A DNA stretch of 64,000 nt, from NCBI GenBank assembly GCA_033239125.1, contig BSWB01000005.1, positions 143,526,494 to 143,590,493 of the forward strand. Direction: 5' to 3'. Shown one piece after another: positions 32,501 to 45,351 of this stretch (position 1 is its first letter; every line of letters starts with the position of its first letter). A program made the translations under genes and the position numbers. The stretch is from Fagopyrum homotropicum. Taxonomy: Eukaryota; Streptophyta; Magnoliopsida; Caryophyllales; Polygonaceae. The notes below the pieces were generated by a model, which did no database searches, had not been told where the DNA came from, and saw nothing but the letters and a program-made list of their open reading frames with translations.

Positions 32501-32850
32501 ATTGAAGAATAAGCAACAGAAAATCCCAAAGGTACAACGGTATGGAACACTAAATTTACAATTTGAAAGAGCTATTATTATTATTATTATTCAACCTTCA
32601 GATAGTGGGTGAAGGGATTACAGGCCATAATCAACACAATAATTATAACTGAGAATTCCAAAAGAGTTTGCTATTACACTCACAGGCAGCACATCCTACG
32701 TTCCCTACTAAAAAACAGAAACAGCTTATGCGTGCAATGTCTAAAAATGACGCCGTAAGAAGAACACTGATATTACAAACACAAATGGTCATGAACCATT
32801 TGGAGACGAACCTAACTGAAACCGAGAAACTGAGAAATGAGCTCTCTTTG

Positions 32851-35800
32851 TCATATGGTAGTTCCATCCTCCTCTAGAAAACTCTTGATTTGATCAAGTG
32901 CCTGTCAAAACGACAACAACTTTAGCGCAGTTTTCTTCCTATAACAGGGAATTGAGTAGGAAGAGAGAAAAGGATCCCAACCTCAATTGCAATAATAGCT
33001 GGTGATAGATTACATACATCTTGGAAACCACGTTTGGATGCAATAGCTGCGCAATCAGAAAACGAGTTTACGGTACAATGACATAAGTTATCTCATGAAT
33101 CATGCCATATGTATATTCTCAAACTGCTTAATGAAATCATTATGTGACATGATACCAATAAGTGTACTTACACTCCAAAGAAACACGAGCATTAGCATTT
33201 GCATATGCTTCACCTCTCTCTTCCATGAGGTTGGTCAGTCGGATGAAAGTCTACAGTAAGAAGCCTCAAATCAGCAAGGGCTCGTTTTAGTTGTTTATGT
33301 GCTATGTGCTATGAGGTAATAATTTCTTGATATTAAGGTGAATATTGATCTGACTTTTATAAAACATTAGGGTGCAAACCTTTGAGTATGCATCCCCTGG
33401 TCCCTCATGTAAAAGTGGGCGAGAATTAGTCCCAACAGCAGTAATTCTATGTGCCAATGCCTCCAAGGGCACATCCAACCAAACACTAACGCCACTTCGC
33501 ATATATTTCCTGGTACAAGAAAACCAGTTAATCCACAGTGTATATTTGAAAGAGATTATCATTATTAGTGCAGTGAAAATAAAGGGTGTGAATATCATCA
33601 AAGAAATTCAGCATCCATACCAGTTGATGGGCCGTACAACAGCGCCTCCACCAGTGGAGACTACTAATTGTTGCATTGAAGACAGCTTCCGTAATACCTC
33701 AGTCTGAAAGGTAAATGATAAAAATAAGGTCAATAAACATCAGAACCATTAGCTCCGTCCAAGAGAGGCAATTCTGGTTCACGCTGTTAACGAAGATCAC
33801 CACTGGAAGTCTTTAAATAGAGGTGGAAAATTAAAAAGGTAAGTGCTAACAAGGAGTTAGGGACTGTTAAAACTTAAATGGGTGAAAGCAGATTTTAAAA
33901 ATTCTTATTTTATGGGATTTCAGGAAAAGTGTTTGAAATTCATAATAGGATAAAAACAATGTAATCCATGAGGACAAAGTATGCTGCTTTTTCTAAAATT
34001 GACTTATCTGGTCACCCAATATGTGAAGTTACAGCATGGTTCACTTTGAACTTTCGTTCTCTCCTAGCACGGTCGCACCAGAACCAAGGTGTCTGGCTCC
34101 ATTTTTTTCACAACGTAATCCAGTTTTAGGGAAGAGAAGCTCCACCAAGTGCTAATTTTAGCCATAAAAGTGGTGATGGTGCATTTGGTATGATTCTCAT
34201 GAAATCAATTTTGAAATCACTCAAGCCGATTCCCGTGTTTGATAGCAAAAACGTATCGGAATGAGACATTTCAAGGAATGAGTGATTGGAGTGTTTTTTA
34301 TCCGCCGTTTCCTGGATTTTTTCATGTGTTTGAGTCATTATATCTTGTAATATAGAGTTTTAGGTCAATAACTAATTATGGGCCAATTGGACGTTGACCA
34401 TTATTTTGTAAAATTAATATATTTTCAATCCAAATTTTTTATTTATAATTTTAACCAAAACCACGTTTCAGGAATTGGGTGAAATCATTTCTCATTCTAT
34501 TCCGATTCTGCGAGTGTACCAAACGAGCCCTGAACGGTGTTCAGGAGGCTCAATCACTAAAACATTAAACACCAGCACACAAGGGCAAAGGAAGACATCA
34601 GGAAAAAAATTTCTCAGAAATGAGGTAACAAATAAATTTCAAACCCTCTTGGCTCTTGTCGATTTATTTTTATGTAGTTATTGGTTTAGGACTTTCCCAA
34701 CCAGCAGTCTAATATGCTTGCCTGGCTAACATCCTTAGTCAAACAATGCCCTTTGCAAATAAATCACCACCTCTGACACATATGGGCAGCTTTCATAGGG
34801 GGTAGATAAAATATTTACTGACCTCATTATCTCTAAAGAAGCCTTCACCGTGCAACTTGAAGATTTCAGCAACAGAAAGTCCCCCAACAGCATGTTCAAT
34901 TAACCCATCGCTGGATTATTAGGGGGGGAAAAGTTAGCTACAAACCACATATGAGCAACTCACACTATGACATGACAGCCAAAATTAATAACCATGAAAG
35001 TGAGATTTGGCTTCAACAGGAAAATTCATATGAACAGGAATACAGGATGAACTCGAACAACGGAAGATTATGCAATAGCGTGTCTCAAAAACTAAAATCT
35101 CAAACTTAGGCAGTACAGAGTAACTAACCTGTCAAAAAATGAATAACCAAGCACATCTGCCAATATCCTTCCAATAGTTGTCTTTCCAGATCCCATCATA
35201 CCTGTGCATTGAATAGTAATTAGGTTAAATGAAGTAAAATCTCTAATTTAGCTACACAAGGGATAGATCATTGACTGACCAACAAGATATATACACCGCC
35301 CATCAAGATACGGGCCAATTTCTTGAGACTTATTCTGCAATGTTAAAAGTAAAATAAGAGAAAAAATAAATTCCTCCGAAACAACTCCATTTCACTAACA
35401 ATATACTACGAAATATCAGGTCCGATAGTTTATCTTACAAGGTTTGGATTGAAAGGAACAACCACGGGTGATAATATCATATGTTTCAATAAAAAGACAT
35501 CATTAAAGAGACATACAAGATGCTAGTAGTTACCTTCAATATTAAATTTTCATCAAGTGTCGCGGGAAAGCCTCCAGACTTCAAAACTGAACCTTTTTCA
35601 AAAGCAATAAGAATAAGATCCCTTATCAGGCAGTCACTTACAAGCTGGTTATAAAAAAAAGTTCCAATAAAATAGGTGAAATAGATATAATCACACTGCA
35701 GAGGATAACCTTATTTAGCATTTTCACTAGCCAAGGTCAAAGTTCATCATGAATAATGCGCATTAAAGAAAAACACTGAATTCATGTGGTAGATGAATCT

Positions 35801-36339
35801 AGCAATTAGTCTCTTCTTTTTTTTTGTCCTCTCACATTTTTTCTCATTGAGGCAAAAACCAGTTAGAGAGAATATTACATGAGAACTGTAGACAGCTAAG
35901 AGGTTAAGCAGAAGGTAATGAAGTTGAGAAAATATCTGACGATGAAGTATGAAGGGAAGAGTTCCCACCATGTAAATTAAAAGCCTATTGCACAACTCTA
36001 CTTCGAAAACCATGATCCTAAATTTTTTGAAAATTTTCAGAATTATAATGGAAATGTGCAACCAAGCTATTAAAACATTGCACATCTCCAACAGATGAAT
36101 GTGACACGTTTATAGAGTTAAAACTTACCTGGCTGTTTTTTATATGAACATGAAATATCCAAAATAGGGGATGGAGTATTCCTCTTAGGCGATTGTCTCG
36201 AAACTGACACTTGAAGCTTCCTCTTTTCCTTGTTCATCTCCGACACCCGGAGGAAACCGGTGGACCTCTTCATAAGCTTTTCTGTATTGATCCATGTTGA
36301 AGGGCCAACACTCTGAGGAAGTTTAGCCTCCAATGCCAT
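32851..36339 (-). CDS. SK: Shikimate kinase, plastid-targeted (10 coding exons, 297 aa)
   Basis: Exons in transcription order: 36339-36129, 35592-35534, 35334-35280, 35201-35129, 34910-34823, 33703-33621, 33509-33380, 33250-33172, 33046-32982, 32901-32851. The frame is open throughout. It phosphorylates shikimate to shikimate-3-phosphate with ATP, the fifth step of the plastid shikimate pathway to aromatic amino acids. Residues 1-70 are Ser/Lys-rich, a likely transit peptide. Walker A is GMMGSGKTT (109-117). D132 and D134 in FFDSD, R159 in FRDNE and G180-182 in STGGGAV form the shikimate and ATP sites. The lid arginine is R220 in NSRPLL. Length is normal for the plant plastid enzyme. The exon 8 donor reads GAG T|GTAAGT, giving Ser at the junction. 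A 5' UTR intron is likely (donor near 36965, acceptor near 36370). Intron 5 holds a MITE. Confidence 0.95.
34177..34530. mobile_element. MITE-like insertion in shikimate kinase intron 5
   Basis: The left end GGTGCATTTGGTATGATTCT and the complement of the right end GGGCTCGTTTGGTACACTCG share TTTGGTA. The subterminal parts also pair (TCTCATGAAATCA against TGAGAAATGATTTCA). About 350 bp, no coding capacity. Exact ends and target duplication could not be fixed. Confidence 0.5.
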
Positions 36340-37140
36340 GATATCTTAAAAGCAACTCTTCCGAATCCTGCTGAGTTTCAATTGATCTCCCCTCAACAAG
36401 AACGAATCGACTATGAGCACAACACCACCCTAAATTTTCCCTCTATAAGTTTCTGCATGTAGATTAATAAACATCAACATTATTCAAAAAGACCTTGAAA
36501 TGAAAATTACTTAAAATATTGGATCTAGTCTTCCTATATTACAAGGCAATACAAGCTGTCAACGGCAGCTCAGGAACTCATGTGCAGAGGACAAAATGCG
36601 CGAATAGTTGGCTTTAAATATTGAATAAAGCTTTCTGTCCAAAGTCCTAGTACCGAATGCAAATCAGAATATCCTAATCATAACTTCCTCTCAACTTTCT
36701 GCATTTAAAGATTCTTCAAATTGAAGAGACAAAGAACTCGTAATATCAATCAATCTCAAACTCCGGAAATGTCTGACAGATCCATCACTTCTTCAGAAAA
36801 TTCAACGCCAAATTAAGCCTAACCTGAACTTAAATTTGAATTGAACATGAGCTTAATTCAATCGGAAAAAAACAATCCAAACTGCAACAATTTTTCTAAA
36901 TCAAGCAAAAATCACCAAAATTCATTACCGAAGACAGAAAGAAAGGGAAAAAAACATCAAAGCATACCTGCAAATCTAAAAAGCTGAGGAGGAAGAGCAC
37001 TAGAAGGAGAAGTGATGTAACGGATCAACTGCCTCCAAATTCTCTCTCTAAACCTCGCTAATTCTCTACACTATAATGATTCAACAAGCATTTGTGGTGG
37101 TATTGTAACGATGACACTAGATTGCTTCGTGTTTGCTTCA
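36340..37140. promoter_or_regulatory. Shikimate kinase 5' UTR, leader intron and promoter
   Basis: The minus strand reads AGATTTGCAG|GTATGC at about 36965, a plausible donor, and AACTCAGCAG|GATTC near 36370, a plausible acceptor, 31 nt before the ATG. The region upstream of 37000 would hold the first untranslated exon and promoter. No unambiguous TATA box. Confidence 0.4.
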
Positions 37141-38720
37141 ATCACAAATTTTTCGTGCCACGATTTTGGTAATCGTGTTCGTAGAAGTGGTTAACGGCGA
37201 ACAATGGCGCTTTGGGTTGGTTTGGTTTCCTTTTCCCCTACTTGGCTGCTTATATATACTTCAATCGAGTCGATACGGTCAGGAAAAAAGAAAAAGGAAA
37301 AAACCGGTCGGGCCTCTCCGGTTCAATCAATCGGGTCAGGGTCAGAGGCCACACACCCACCTCCGCCTCTCTCACCAACCCACTTGTCCCCACCACGCAT
37401 TATATTTTTTCAAGATCTCTTCCTCTCACCCCAACAACCTCATCTGCCACGTCAGTGTATGAAAAATGTGGTTAAATATGAATGCTTAGTATTCGGGTCG
37501 GGCTTAATACGGTAATAACAACATGACATTCATTTTTTGAATATGCCAAATCTATGTTCGGGTCGGAACGGGACGCTGTAAATGAACCAAAGATTAGACT
37601 TTGGGCAATTGCACATGATGTCCCTATTGGCCCGTGTAACTGAATCAAAAGTTTTGGATATCCTATACCATATCAGATATCCAAATTTGTTTGTTCTATA
37701 TTGGATTCTAAATCCGATCGAATAGACGCCGGATATCCGATCAAAAAATTCGGTCGGATCTGATTGTTCCGTCGGATATTCGACAATTATACATGTCTAA
37801 AATGTTTTGATTTTAATAGTGATATTTGAAAATTTTACAATATATTAAATAAATAGGTCCGGTGTGAGGTGTTATAATAAACACCTTCAACCAATTGAGC
37901 TATGTGACTTATTTTGAAAATTTTAAAAAAATATTACCTGATATCAGAACACTATCCCGGATACCGAAGTTCTCCAATAGCCACTTCGCACCCGATCCGG
38001 CATACTTTTTTGGATTTTATCGGAGTAGGAAAAAATCTGTCGGACTCGGATTTTCTCGGATCGGATTGTTCTTTTTCAGATTATATTTATGGGATTTTCA
38101 ATTTTTTGGACGGGATAATTTATTAGTTATTGTTAAAGTCGTATTAAAAAAAATATATACTTTCTTGAATAATAAATTATATTCTTTTGTAATCTTGAAA
38201 TGTTAATAAATCTTAATTTATGAGTGATAGAGGGTATAATCTATAAAAGTCTAAAACTCAGGGGCACCATTCAGAAATTGAAAACCCTTTTGCATAATCT
38301 GGGAAATCAAAAGTGCAAGGGCATCATCCAAAATTTTTCTTAGATATTTAATGTTGAGATCTTGTTCTTTTTTTAGAAGATTGGTCTGGTAATACAAACT
38401 AGGCCTCTTATTTTTTTATAATTAAAATTAAAGGTAAATATATGGGTTATTGACGGTAAAATATAAAAATTATTTAATGGTAAAAACGTAAAATAAGGTA
38501 TTAAAACTGTCAAAAAAAATAAACGGTTTTGAAAATTTTGGTACCGAATATGGACGATTTACTCGGAATATTATTCTCTCTCTCCCCTAATATGTGGTTT
38601 TCTTTAACAAATTACTCTCCCTCCTAAGTTGTGCTTCATCTTCTCTAGATCGGTACTCCATCTTCTTCAAATCGGAATGCAGAAATTAGTTACAGGTATT
38701 GGGTGAAAAGGCTCGAAACT
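37141..38720. other. Gap without a gene
   Basis: Open frames around 37133-37515 lie in a CT/CA-rich stretch and overlap in all three plus-strand frames, so none is convincing. GGATATCCGATC-type repeats at 37650-37780 and 37930-38070 (CGGATC, CCGGATA) are a weak degenerate family. No element ends recognised. Confidence 0.4.
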
Positions 38721-38948
38721 GTTTTGTGTATTTGTTGCTTTGTGTAATTGTCGCTTCTGGAACTTAATTTCCGAAATTGATTTGTGTATATATTGCTTCT
38801 CTAACTAAATTTATGAAATTGTTTTGTGTATTTGTTGCTTCTGTAACTAAGTTTTCGAAAATTGTTTGTGTAATTGTAGTCTTATGTAACTATTGATTAT
38901 GTAACTAAACTACTGAAATAACTTGTGTAGTTATTATAAATTTGTATA

Positions 38949-39382
38949 TCATATTAAAGCAGAACCCACTTAGTCCACATGTCACGTATCAAGGCTAACC
39001 ACATCAACTTTTTCCCTTTTTATTTACGATATTGCCACAAGATATTTACGATTTGCCATAATATCTTTTATAATAAATTTTTTTTATTAAAACTAATAAA
39101 CAATCAGCATGCCAAATCATCTTTAATCTAATAAATTATTATGCCACATCATTTTTACTCAAATATTAATTAAAATAAAAACAAATTTATATCAAAAAAT
39201 ATTAAAAAAATATCTAGATTTTGTTTTTATAATTTTCAAAAAATAATGTAGGCACATTTTAATTTTTAAAAATTAATTTTTGAATATTTTTTATAATTTC
39301 GAATTTTATCTATCTATATTTTGGTTTTCTTATTTTAAATTTTTGTTTTTTTAAAAAAAATTACTCTTTTAATTTTGAACTT

Positions 39383-39455
<73 letters not shown>

Positions 39456-39791
39456 TTTGTTTTCTTATTTTTAATTTAAAATTATTTTCTGTTAAATAGT
39501 AATTAATAGTTTACATCTAATTTTAATTTATATTTTACCTTTTACCAATCCATAATTTTGAAATATGTTAAAATTATAATTTATTAAAATACAACCCCAA
39601 GTAAGGTGCGGGTAAAAAAAATTTGTTTCTTCAAAAGTATACGTATTTTTAAACAATCTTTTTTTAGATAATATAAAAAAATTACGTTTTAAGTTAATTA
39701 ATCTATAATTATTTATTTTCTATTGATTAATATTCACTACATATATATAATTATTTAGGTAAACCCGCACAAGGTGCGGACATTAAACTAG
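38949..39791 (+). mobile_element. Non-autonomous Helitron A (843 bp)
   Basis: Begins TCATATTAAAGCAGAACCCA after an A. It ends with the hairpin CCGCAC-AAG-GTGCGG (39765-39779), an 8-nt spacer and CTAG (39788-39791), followed by T. Insertion between A and T, a 5' TC and a hairpin before 3' CTRR are the defining Helitron features, and no target duplication is expected. No Rep/helicase gene. The interior matches Helitron C. It contains a long TA run. Confidence 0.88.
39386..39451. repeat. (TA)n microsatellite, about 33 repeats
   Basis: Uninterrupted TA dinucleotides inside Helitron A. The related Helitron C has much shorter TA runs at equivalent places. Confidence 0.95.
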
Positions 39792-40015
39792 TTAGTCTAC
39801 TTGTAAACAAAACTACTTGTGTAATTGTTTTGTGTATTTGTATAAACAAAACTACTAGTTACTTCGCAACTCTCACATGTTTGTTTTGTGTAATTTCTTT
39901 GTGTATGTGTTGCTTATGTGACTAGACTTTAGAAACTTTCGAAATTGCTTTATGTATTTGTTACTTTTGTAACTAAATTTTCGAAATAACTTGTGTAATT
40001 ACTATTGGTTTTAAA

Positions 40016-40637
40016 CAAAATATATGTTTTATGCATTTTGCTTATTCAATGCTGAAGAAGAAACCGTCCGATTTGTTGCCCCGACGGCCTTGATGTCTGT
40101 CACCGCCCCCGCGGTGACAAGGGGCCGCCCCTGTGGCTGAGGCAATCCGTCCCTACGGATTTGCTGCAGATCGCGCCCGATCTGTTTTCGTTCGTTTTAT
40201 CTTTCTTCCATAAATAGAATATCCGATCTTCTATCTATGAGCCGGCTTCCTTATCTTTTTCTTAACCCTAGACGTCCTTCCTTTTATCTTTTCTTCCTCT
40301 CCTATATAATCCAGTTTTTTCTTCTTTTTCCCGTTTCTTGCTGACTTCTTCTTCAACCCTAGAGCGCTGCAATTTTGCTTCCTGAGTTGTTGCTGAACGT
40401 GTAAGTTCTTCCTCCCTTGTTCTTCATCACGTTCATGTGCTGCTGCACCTTGCTTCTCTTCTGTTTCGTTTCTCTCTTCGCTTCCTCTTTTCTTCTTCTC
40501 TAATAATCAAGTTTGATCATTGATTCTTGTGGAGCGTTCCGTTGATGATCATTTGATGTTCACACGCTCCTTTGATTGAGTTGTAAAGTGTGAAGAGTAG
40601 TGGAAGAGCAAGCTTTGACCTTGTCGTTGTTCTGCTG
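40016..40637. other. Gap with GC-richer block, no gene recognised
   Basis: 40060-40160 is GC-rich (CACCGCCCCCGCGGTGAC contains an 8-bp palindrome). From 40200 to 40520 the sequence is strongly CT-rich with AACCCTAGA and AACCCTAGAG, as in plant leaders. No exon could be supported; it may belong to the copia relic that follows. Confidence 0.35.
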
Positions 40638-41477
40638 TCATCGAGAAGCCGACAATAGCTTTTGCCGAAGATCCACCCCCGCTACTGCACAGAGCCGCCC
40701 CTGCACCTCTGTCCAGCTGCCCCCGCGGTTTCTTCTAGAGTAACTCCCGTTCTTGTGAGTTGTTTCCTTCCTGGTTTGCAAGTGCATAAACCTTGTTGAG
40801 GTTCGGTAAGGTTTCTTTCGAGATGATTGAAGAACGGAGGTTGGGATACACATCGTCAAGCGACTCAAGCCCAAGAAGAAATTGATTGATCTTCTCGTCA
40901 TTGCGTTCAAAAGCGATAAGTTTAGAGCATGTTGAGCAGATTTTATTGTTGGAGGCAAGACAAGATTCAAGCTCGTCCCACAGTCGACATAATCGACCAT
41001 AGTACGCCTTAATAGCCTAACCGTCTTAAGAGCAATGCCCGATCTCGGATCGAAGCTTGAGTATACGAGGTCCGTTGCCGACCGAAAAACGTTGCTCAAT
41101 ATAGTCATAAGTCATGCACTGAATCAAAGGTGGTGTGTGTTGGGCGTAGACTAGGATCAACTGACTGAATGATCCAACCGATCAACATTGAGTTCACCGT
41201 GTGCCAGTGAACGTACAGTGGAGTCTGCAACAGGTTCAATTATATGGTTGCTTCGATGAAACCAAGTTTACGCTTTGCGCGAAAAGCGTTGGTGATATTA
41301 CGTTTCCAATCGGAATAATTGTCACCTTTGAGGACGACATAGCAAATTGATAGCCCCGGATGAACTGAAAGGTGCAAGTAGTAGGGATTGGTTGGATCAA
41401 TAGCTTTGATTGTGTTTGTCATTTTCGATCAATTGACAGATTTGATAGAAGAAGGATCGTTGTATAGGTTGATACCA
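40638..41477 (-). mobile_element. Copia-type gag relic with primer binding site
   Basis: On the minus strand, 41422-41240 encodes 60 residues like the N-terminus of plant copia Gag (NPYYLHLSVHPGLSI, VVLKGDNYSDWKR, AFRAKRKLGFIEATI), then a stop. Farther down, about 41000-40750, a shifted frame gives pieces of the Gag central domain (RLCRLWDELESCL, INQFLLGLESLDD). TGGTATCAACC at 41477-41467 matches a tRNA-Met-type primer binding site just after the LTR. Stops and frameshifts make it dead; no pol region was found. Confidence 0.65.
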
Positions 41478-41479
41478 TA

Positions 41480-42132
41480 TGAGAACGACTCATGTGTATG
41501 AAAGCCACAAACTGTCGTTCTATTATTGGTATGCATGCATATATATACAAGCTAATGAATATCAACTTTACCTATATTACATAATCTATTATTTATATAA
41601 AGGAAATCAAATATTCTAGATATATGAAAATATGGAAGGAAGAGCATATTTACATGGATCTTATCAGGATTGTTTCATTTTTATCTTTAAACCGATATTG
41701 TATATTTTGTCGAATGGAGATGACATTGTACGGGTCAACTAGTTGCACGTATTTAAATATATCTCTCGGTTTCAACCCAACCCTAGTTCACGCTCCACAT
41801 TTGGATATTGTGTTGGAGTCAAATGTTTGACATATGCAGGCATGCCCCTTTAAATGGTCATAAAGTTGTGACTGTTTACTTCACGTACAATCTCAATGTC
41901 TATTTTTGGTCTTTAATTTACAACCCTCGTATTCAAACTTGCACCCAATTTTCTTCGACTTCTTTTTCCGGTTAGTAGATGCCTTACGCTCAAGATCAGT
42001 ATCTTTCGCCTTTCTAGGTTCTTTGTATCGCTCGCATGACAAACATATGTTACGGAAATCCAACCATGATTTGTTTCAATTGTCTGTGATCTAACACCAT
42101 TTTCATTGTTCTTGCCACAAACGAGTCCAACA
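41480..42132 (-). mobile_element. Probable copia LTR (653 bp)
   Basis: On the minus strand the interval begins TGTTGGACTCG and ends GTTCTCA, two bases before the primer binding site, as a 5' LTR should. The second LTR and a target duplication were not found, so the outer boundary rests on the TG/CA ends and copia-like start. Confidence 0.5.
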
Positions 42133-43090
42133 CACTAATTTCTCACGATCGTGATATTTGTTCAACTCAAACAAAGCAGAATAGTTTGTTCCGTCATCAT
42201 GCGTAAATTACGTACGTAAGATCCTAATATAAATATACCATTATTTCTACAATATCGATACCTATCTTACGTGATGGTAACAAAAAATTAATAAGAATAC
42301 ACAATAAAAATAAGATTTACACCATTTCTACGTATATAACTATAGAATAACATAATCAAATTATAATGAGAACTTACTTAGAGATGAGATATAAGTTCAT
42401 CTGAATCACTATATTTGAGCTCGTCAAATGAAAGATTTACGCTGAGATTGTCGGATTCAACATCATTTGGATATTTGTATACCAACATTTTCAAACAACG
42501 AGCCTATATTGGAGGAAATAGAAAGTTCAATTATGTTTTGGATATAAATTTAGAATTCGTCTATATTTATAGACTTTCAATTCTCCAACTTTCAGAATTA
42601 TGACCGTTATTCCAACGTCCGAATTTAATAATATACTGATCACACTCGCATTGTGACTAAGAGGAGGCTCAGCCATATTATACATGCACTTGGGTAAATA
42701 ACAATTCTGAAACTAATAAACTACCATCAGTAATTTCGGTATGTTTAAAAACTATGACGTCACTTGGCTGAGAAAGGATTATCACATGATTCACACACGT
42801 ACTAATAACTTTGTTGATTATGTTTCAAAAATTGGACAACAAATCTACTTAAAAGTCATAATTTGTTGAAAATGTTTACGTAATATAAAGAAGTTAAGTT
42901 CAATATAAGAAGATGATGGACGATATATATGGTTCAAAACCCCCTAGGTACTATTACATCAACCGGTCAATCAAGATTTCGTACCACGTACTCTAGCTAT
43001 TGAATGTAACGCATTAAATATCGACAAGGACTACTATACCATTTGATCCTTCTTTAATTAAAAAACAATGCAGGAGATTTTATATATATA
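42133..43090. other. AT-rich gap
   Basis: No gene or element ends recognised. A run of TA precedes the MITE-like element at 43091. Confidence 0.4.
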
Positions 43091-43394
43091 TATAGGGTGC
43101 GATTCCCATGAGAACAGATTTATCGTGTAATCATAAGAACAATTTCATACCGTCGGATGATGAGTATTAAGGGTCGAGATTTAGAGTGGATATCATAATT
43201 ATTAATAATTATGAATAATAATTAGGAATAATCCATTCAACCAACAATAACTACGAATAATTCACCCAACTAACAATAACTACGAATAATACATTAAACG
43301 ATATGACACCTTCGTAACAAAACTAATAATAATTATAAATTTGTTCCATGATTACACGATAAGTTTGTTCTCATTTGATCTTCTCTCTATATAT
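43091..43394. mobile_element. MITE-like element, about 300 bp
   Basis: ATGAGAACAGATTTATCGTG followed by TAATCAT on the left (from 43108) pairs with the complement of ATGATTACACGATAAGTTTG plus TTCTCAT on the right (43348-43374). The outer ends ATATAGGG and CTCTATAT also pair. The interior has direct repeats of CAACTAACAATAACTACGAA. Exact target duplication unclear within the TA-rich flanks. Confidence 0.6.
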
Positions 43395-44398
43395 CTAATT
43401 TACTATACTGATTATTAATATTATTTTCATTATCCACAATCAGTATTTGTAAAAAAATTGAAACAATTTGGTTTACTATGCTTTAGTAAATATACCTCTT
43501 GAGAGAAGAGTGTAGAATTTAAGAATAAATACAAAAGGTTAGGGTATATTTATTTAATTAAAACATTAAAAAGCATAGTTACTATTATAGTTTTTCAAAA
43601 AGGCCTAGTTACCAAAATCGCCCAAAAAATTTTATATATGTACGAGTTTCTTTCATTTGAAAAGCACAGTCATCTTAATTAATATTGTTTTATATATTTT
43701 ATTCTATTTAATATATAACAGATTTTTTTTATTAAATGAACGTAATGTTCAAACAATTTAAATGTATTATTTTTTTAAATAATTTGTTCACAATTGAACA
43801 TACGGGTCAGGAAACTAAAATGGATAATACATTCCGACTATACTATCATAATATAATTAAATGTTCCAATTCATTCTTAACCGTTAATCTAGTATAATCC
43901 ATCGACGTACTCTTAAAGATTCTCATTCATCTCCGTAAATAGAATTGGTTCTCATTTTTCAGCCGAACCAAAATGTTAACCTGTTTTTCTTGTTTCATTT
44001 CTTTTTGTGTGATGTTGTTTGTGTTAGAGTGTTAGTTATGATTGAATTCAGACAAAAAAAATTTTGGAAACACTTGGTTGTAGGTGGTAATGTGGTAGAT
44101 ATACGATATTTTTCATAACTTTTAGTAGTAGCTATTTGTCATATCATTGCCCCCTCGAACACAATAGTGCACATTTTAAAAGTGTTGCTATCCGTCCCAA
44201 TTTAAGACGATGATCAATAATGCATGTACGTCCCAACCGCCCAACTATTGCATCAACCGGTCAATCAAGATTTCCCTACTACATAGTACATACTCTATAA
44301 AAAAAAAACCTTTTGTTAGCCTTGTTTGGATATAACTCCGAAAACGAAATGAAAACAAATCTAGTTTATGTATAATCTTAATTATTTAATGTTCGTTT
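43395..44398. other. AT-rich gap
   Basis: No gene seen. CATCAACCGGTCAATCAAGA with TTTC appears both at 42957 and 44252, a short dispersed repeat. Confidence 0.4.
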
Positions 44399-45168
44399 TG
44401 TAACACAACAAATTTATAAACCCGAACCTGAAATGTTACGAGGAAGGACCTCACAGTGGGTCATGAATCTAGCTTCACAACAACAAAAGTAGATCTTGTA
44501 ACATGACACGATTTATAAAACTGAAAATCCTTATAATGCGGAATCAAAATTATGCAATGAAATCATCAGCCTTAATAACGAATAGCACCTAAAATTTCTA
44601 GCATAATAGTAATGGACTGAAAATGCAACAAAATAATACTTATCGGAACCTGTTCCTAATAATTACGCAGACCCGGTTGACCGCTCACTCCGGGTCACTC
44701 CATAGCTTCTTATCATACCTGCAATATCAGTTTGGATATACCTGCAATATCGAGCGGTCTTCCTGACCCTCGCCTCTGTCCCCTTATACATGGAAGTGGT
44801 TCGATGCATCTCGTCGTATACCTGTATGAGTTAGTTGTAGAGAACCTTCCCGACCTGTATCAGGGCGGGGCGGTGATGCCACGACTTGTTATCCAGTAAC
44901 ATCCTCCTACTCAAGTCCATAATTAATAGTTAACGGAACACACACCATTATCATAGCACAAACTAGCCAAAGGAGAGACAATTAAGTAAGTCTCGGCGAC
45001 TTACCACATCCAAATAAGATGATCCAACTAGCACCAATCTGAGGCTCTCGAAGTATCCGGCTCGGACTAGACACCTAATATATTCAAAATATTCATTCAA
45101 TATCCAACACAGTTAAGAGAATCTCCAAAGCGAATCCACAACACTGAACCGGAATATAACCATATTCC
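44399..45168 (-). mobile_element. Decayed LTR related to the solo LTR at 8783
   Basis: Read on the minus strand it shares short blocks with the 3' half of the solo LTR: GACCCACTGTGAGGTCC against GACCCATTGTGAGGTCC, and AAGGGGACAGAGGCGAGG against ACGGGGACAGGGGCGAGG. The plus-strand left end TGTAACAC equals the complement of the solo LTR 3' end (GTGTTACA). The other end is not recognisable. A related but older, diverged insertion. Confidence 0.55.
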
Positions 45169-45181
45169 ATCGTTTAAAGTT

Positions 45182-45351
45182 TTTTTTTTTTTTTGAAAGG
45201 TTGATAAGTAACTTCCGGTTCGATTGGCTTCGTCGCTCTACATTCAGGACGGGAATAAGTCGTGACCCATTGTTGGGACACCCTCCAATATCAGTTTGAC
45301 TAATCACTTAAAAAGTATAATACCACATCTCATTAAACCAACTAAGTATTT
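45182..45351 (-). mobile_element. tRNA-type SINE with exact 13-bp target duplication
   Basis: Flanked by ATCGTTTAAAGTT at 45169-45181 and 45352-45364. On the minus strand the element ends in a run of A (plus-strand T run 45182-45194). The minus strand contains AATCGAACC, one base from the Pol III B box GWTCRANNC, and GTAGAGCGACGAAGCC. The second member at 54009 has a better B box. No coding capacity. Confidence 0.8.

Larger units (their letters stand above)
38727..40015. repeat. Degenerate tandem repeat split by a Helitron
   Basis: Units of about 57 bp such as GTTTTGTGTATTTGTTGCTT followed by CTGTAACTAAATTTTCGAAATT occur at 38727-38948 and continue at 39792-40010. The two halves were one array before the Helitron at 38949-39791 inserted. 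Confidence 0.65.

Noticed and set aside
37133..37515. Three overlapping plus-strand frames near the shikimate kinase promoter
   Set aside because: All frames are open at once because of biased composition; no homologous motif.
40638..41108. 156-codon minus-strand frame
   Set aside because: It is mostly a frame-shifted reading of the copia gag relic; the recognisable Gag peptides are in another frame.
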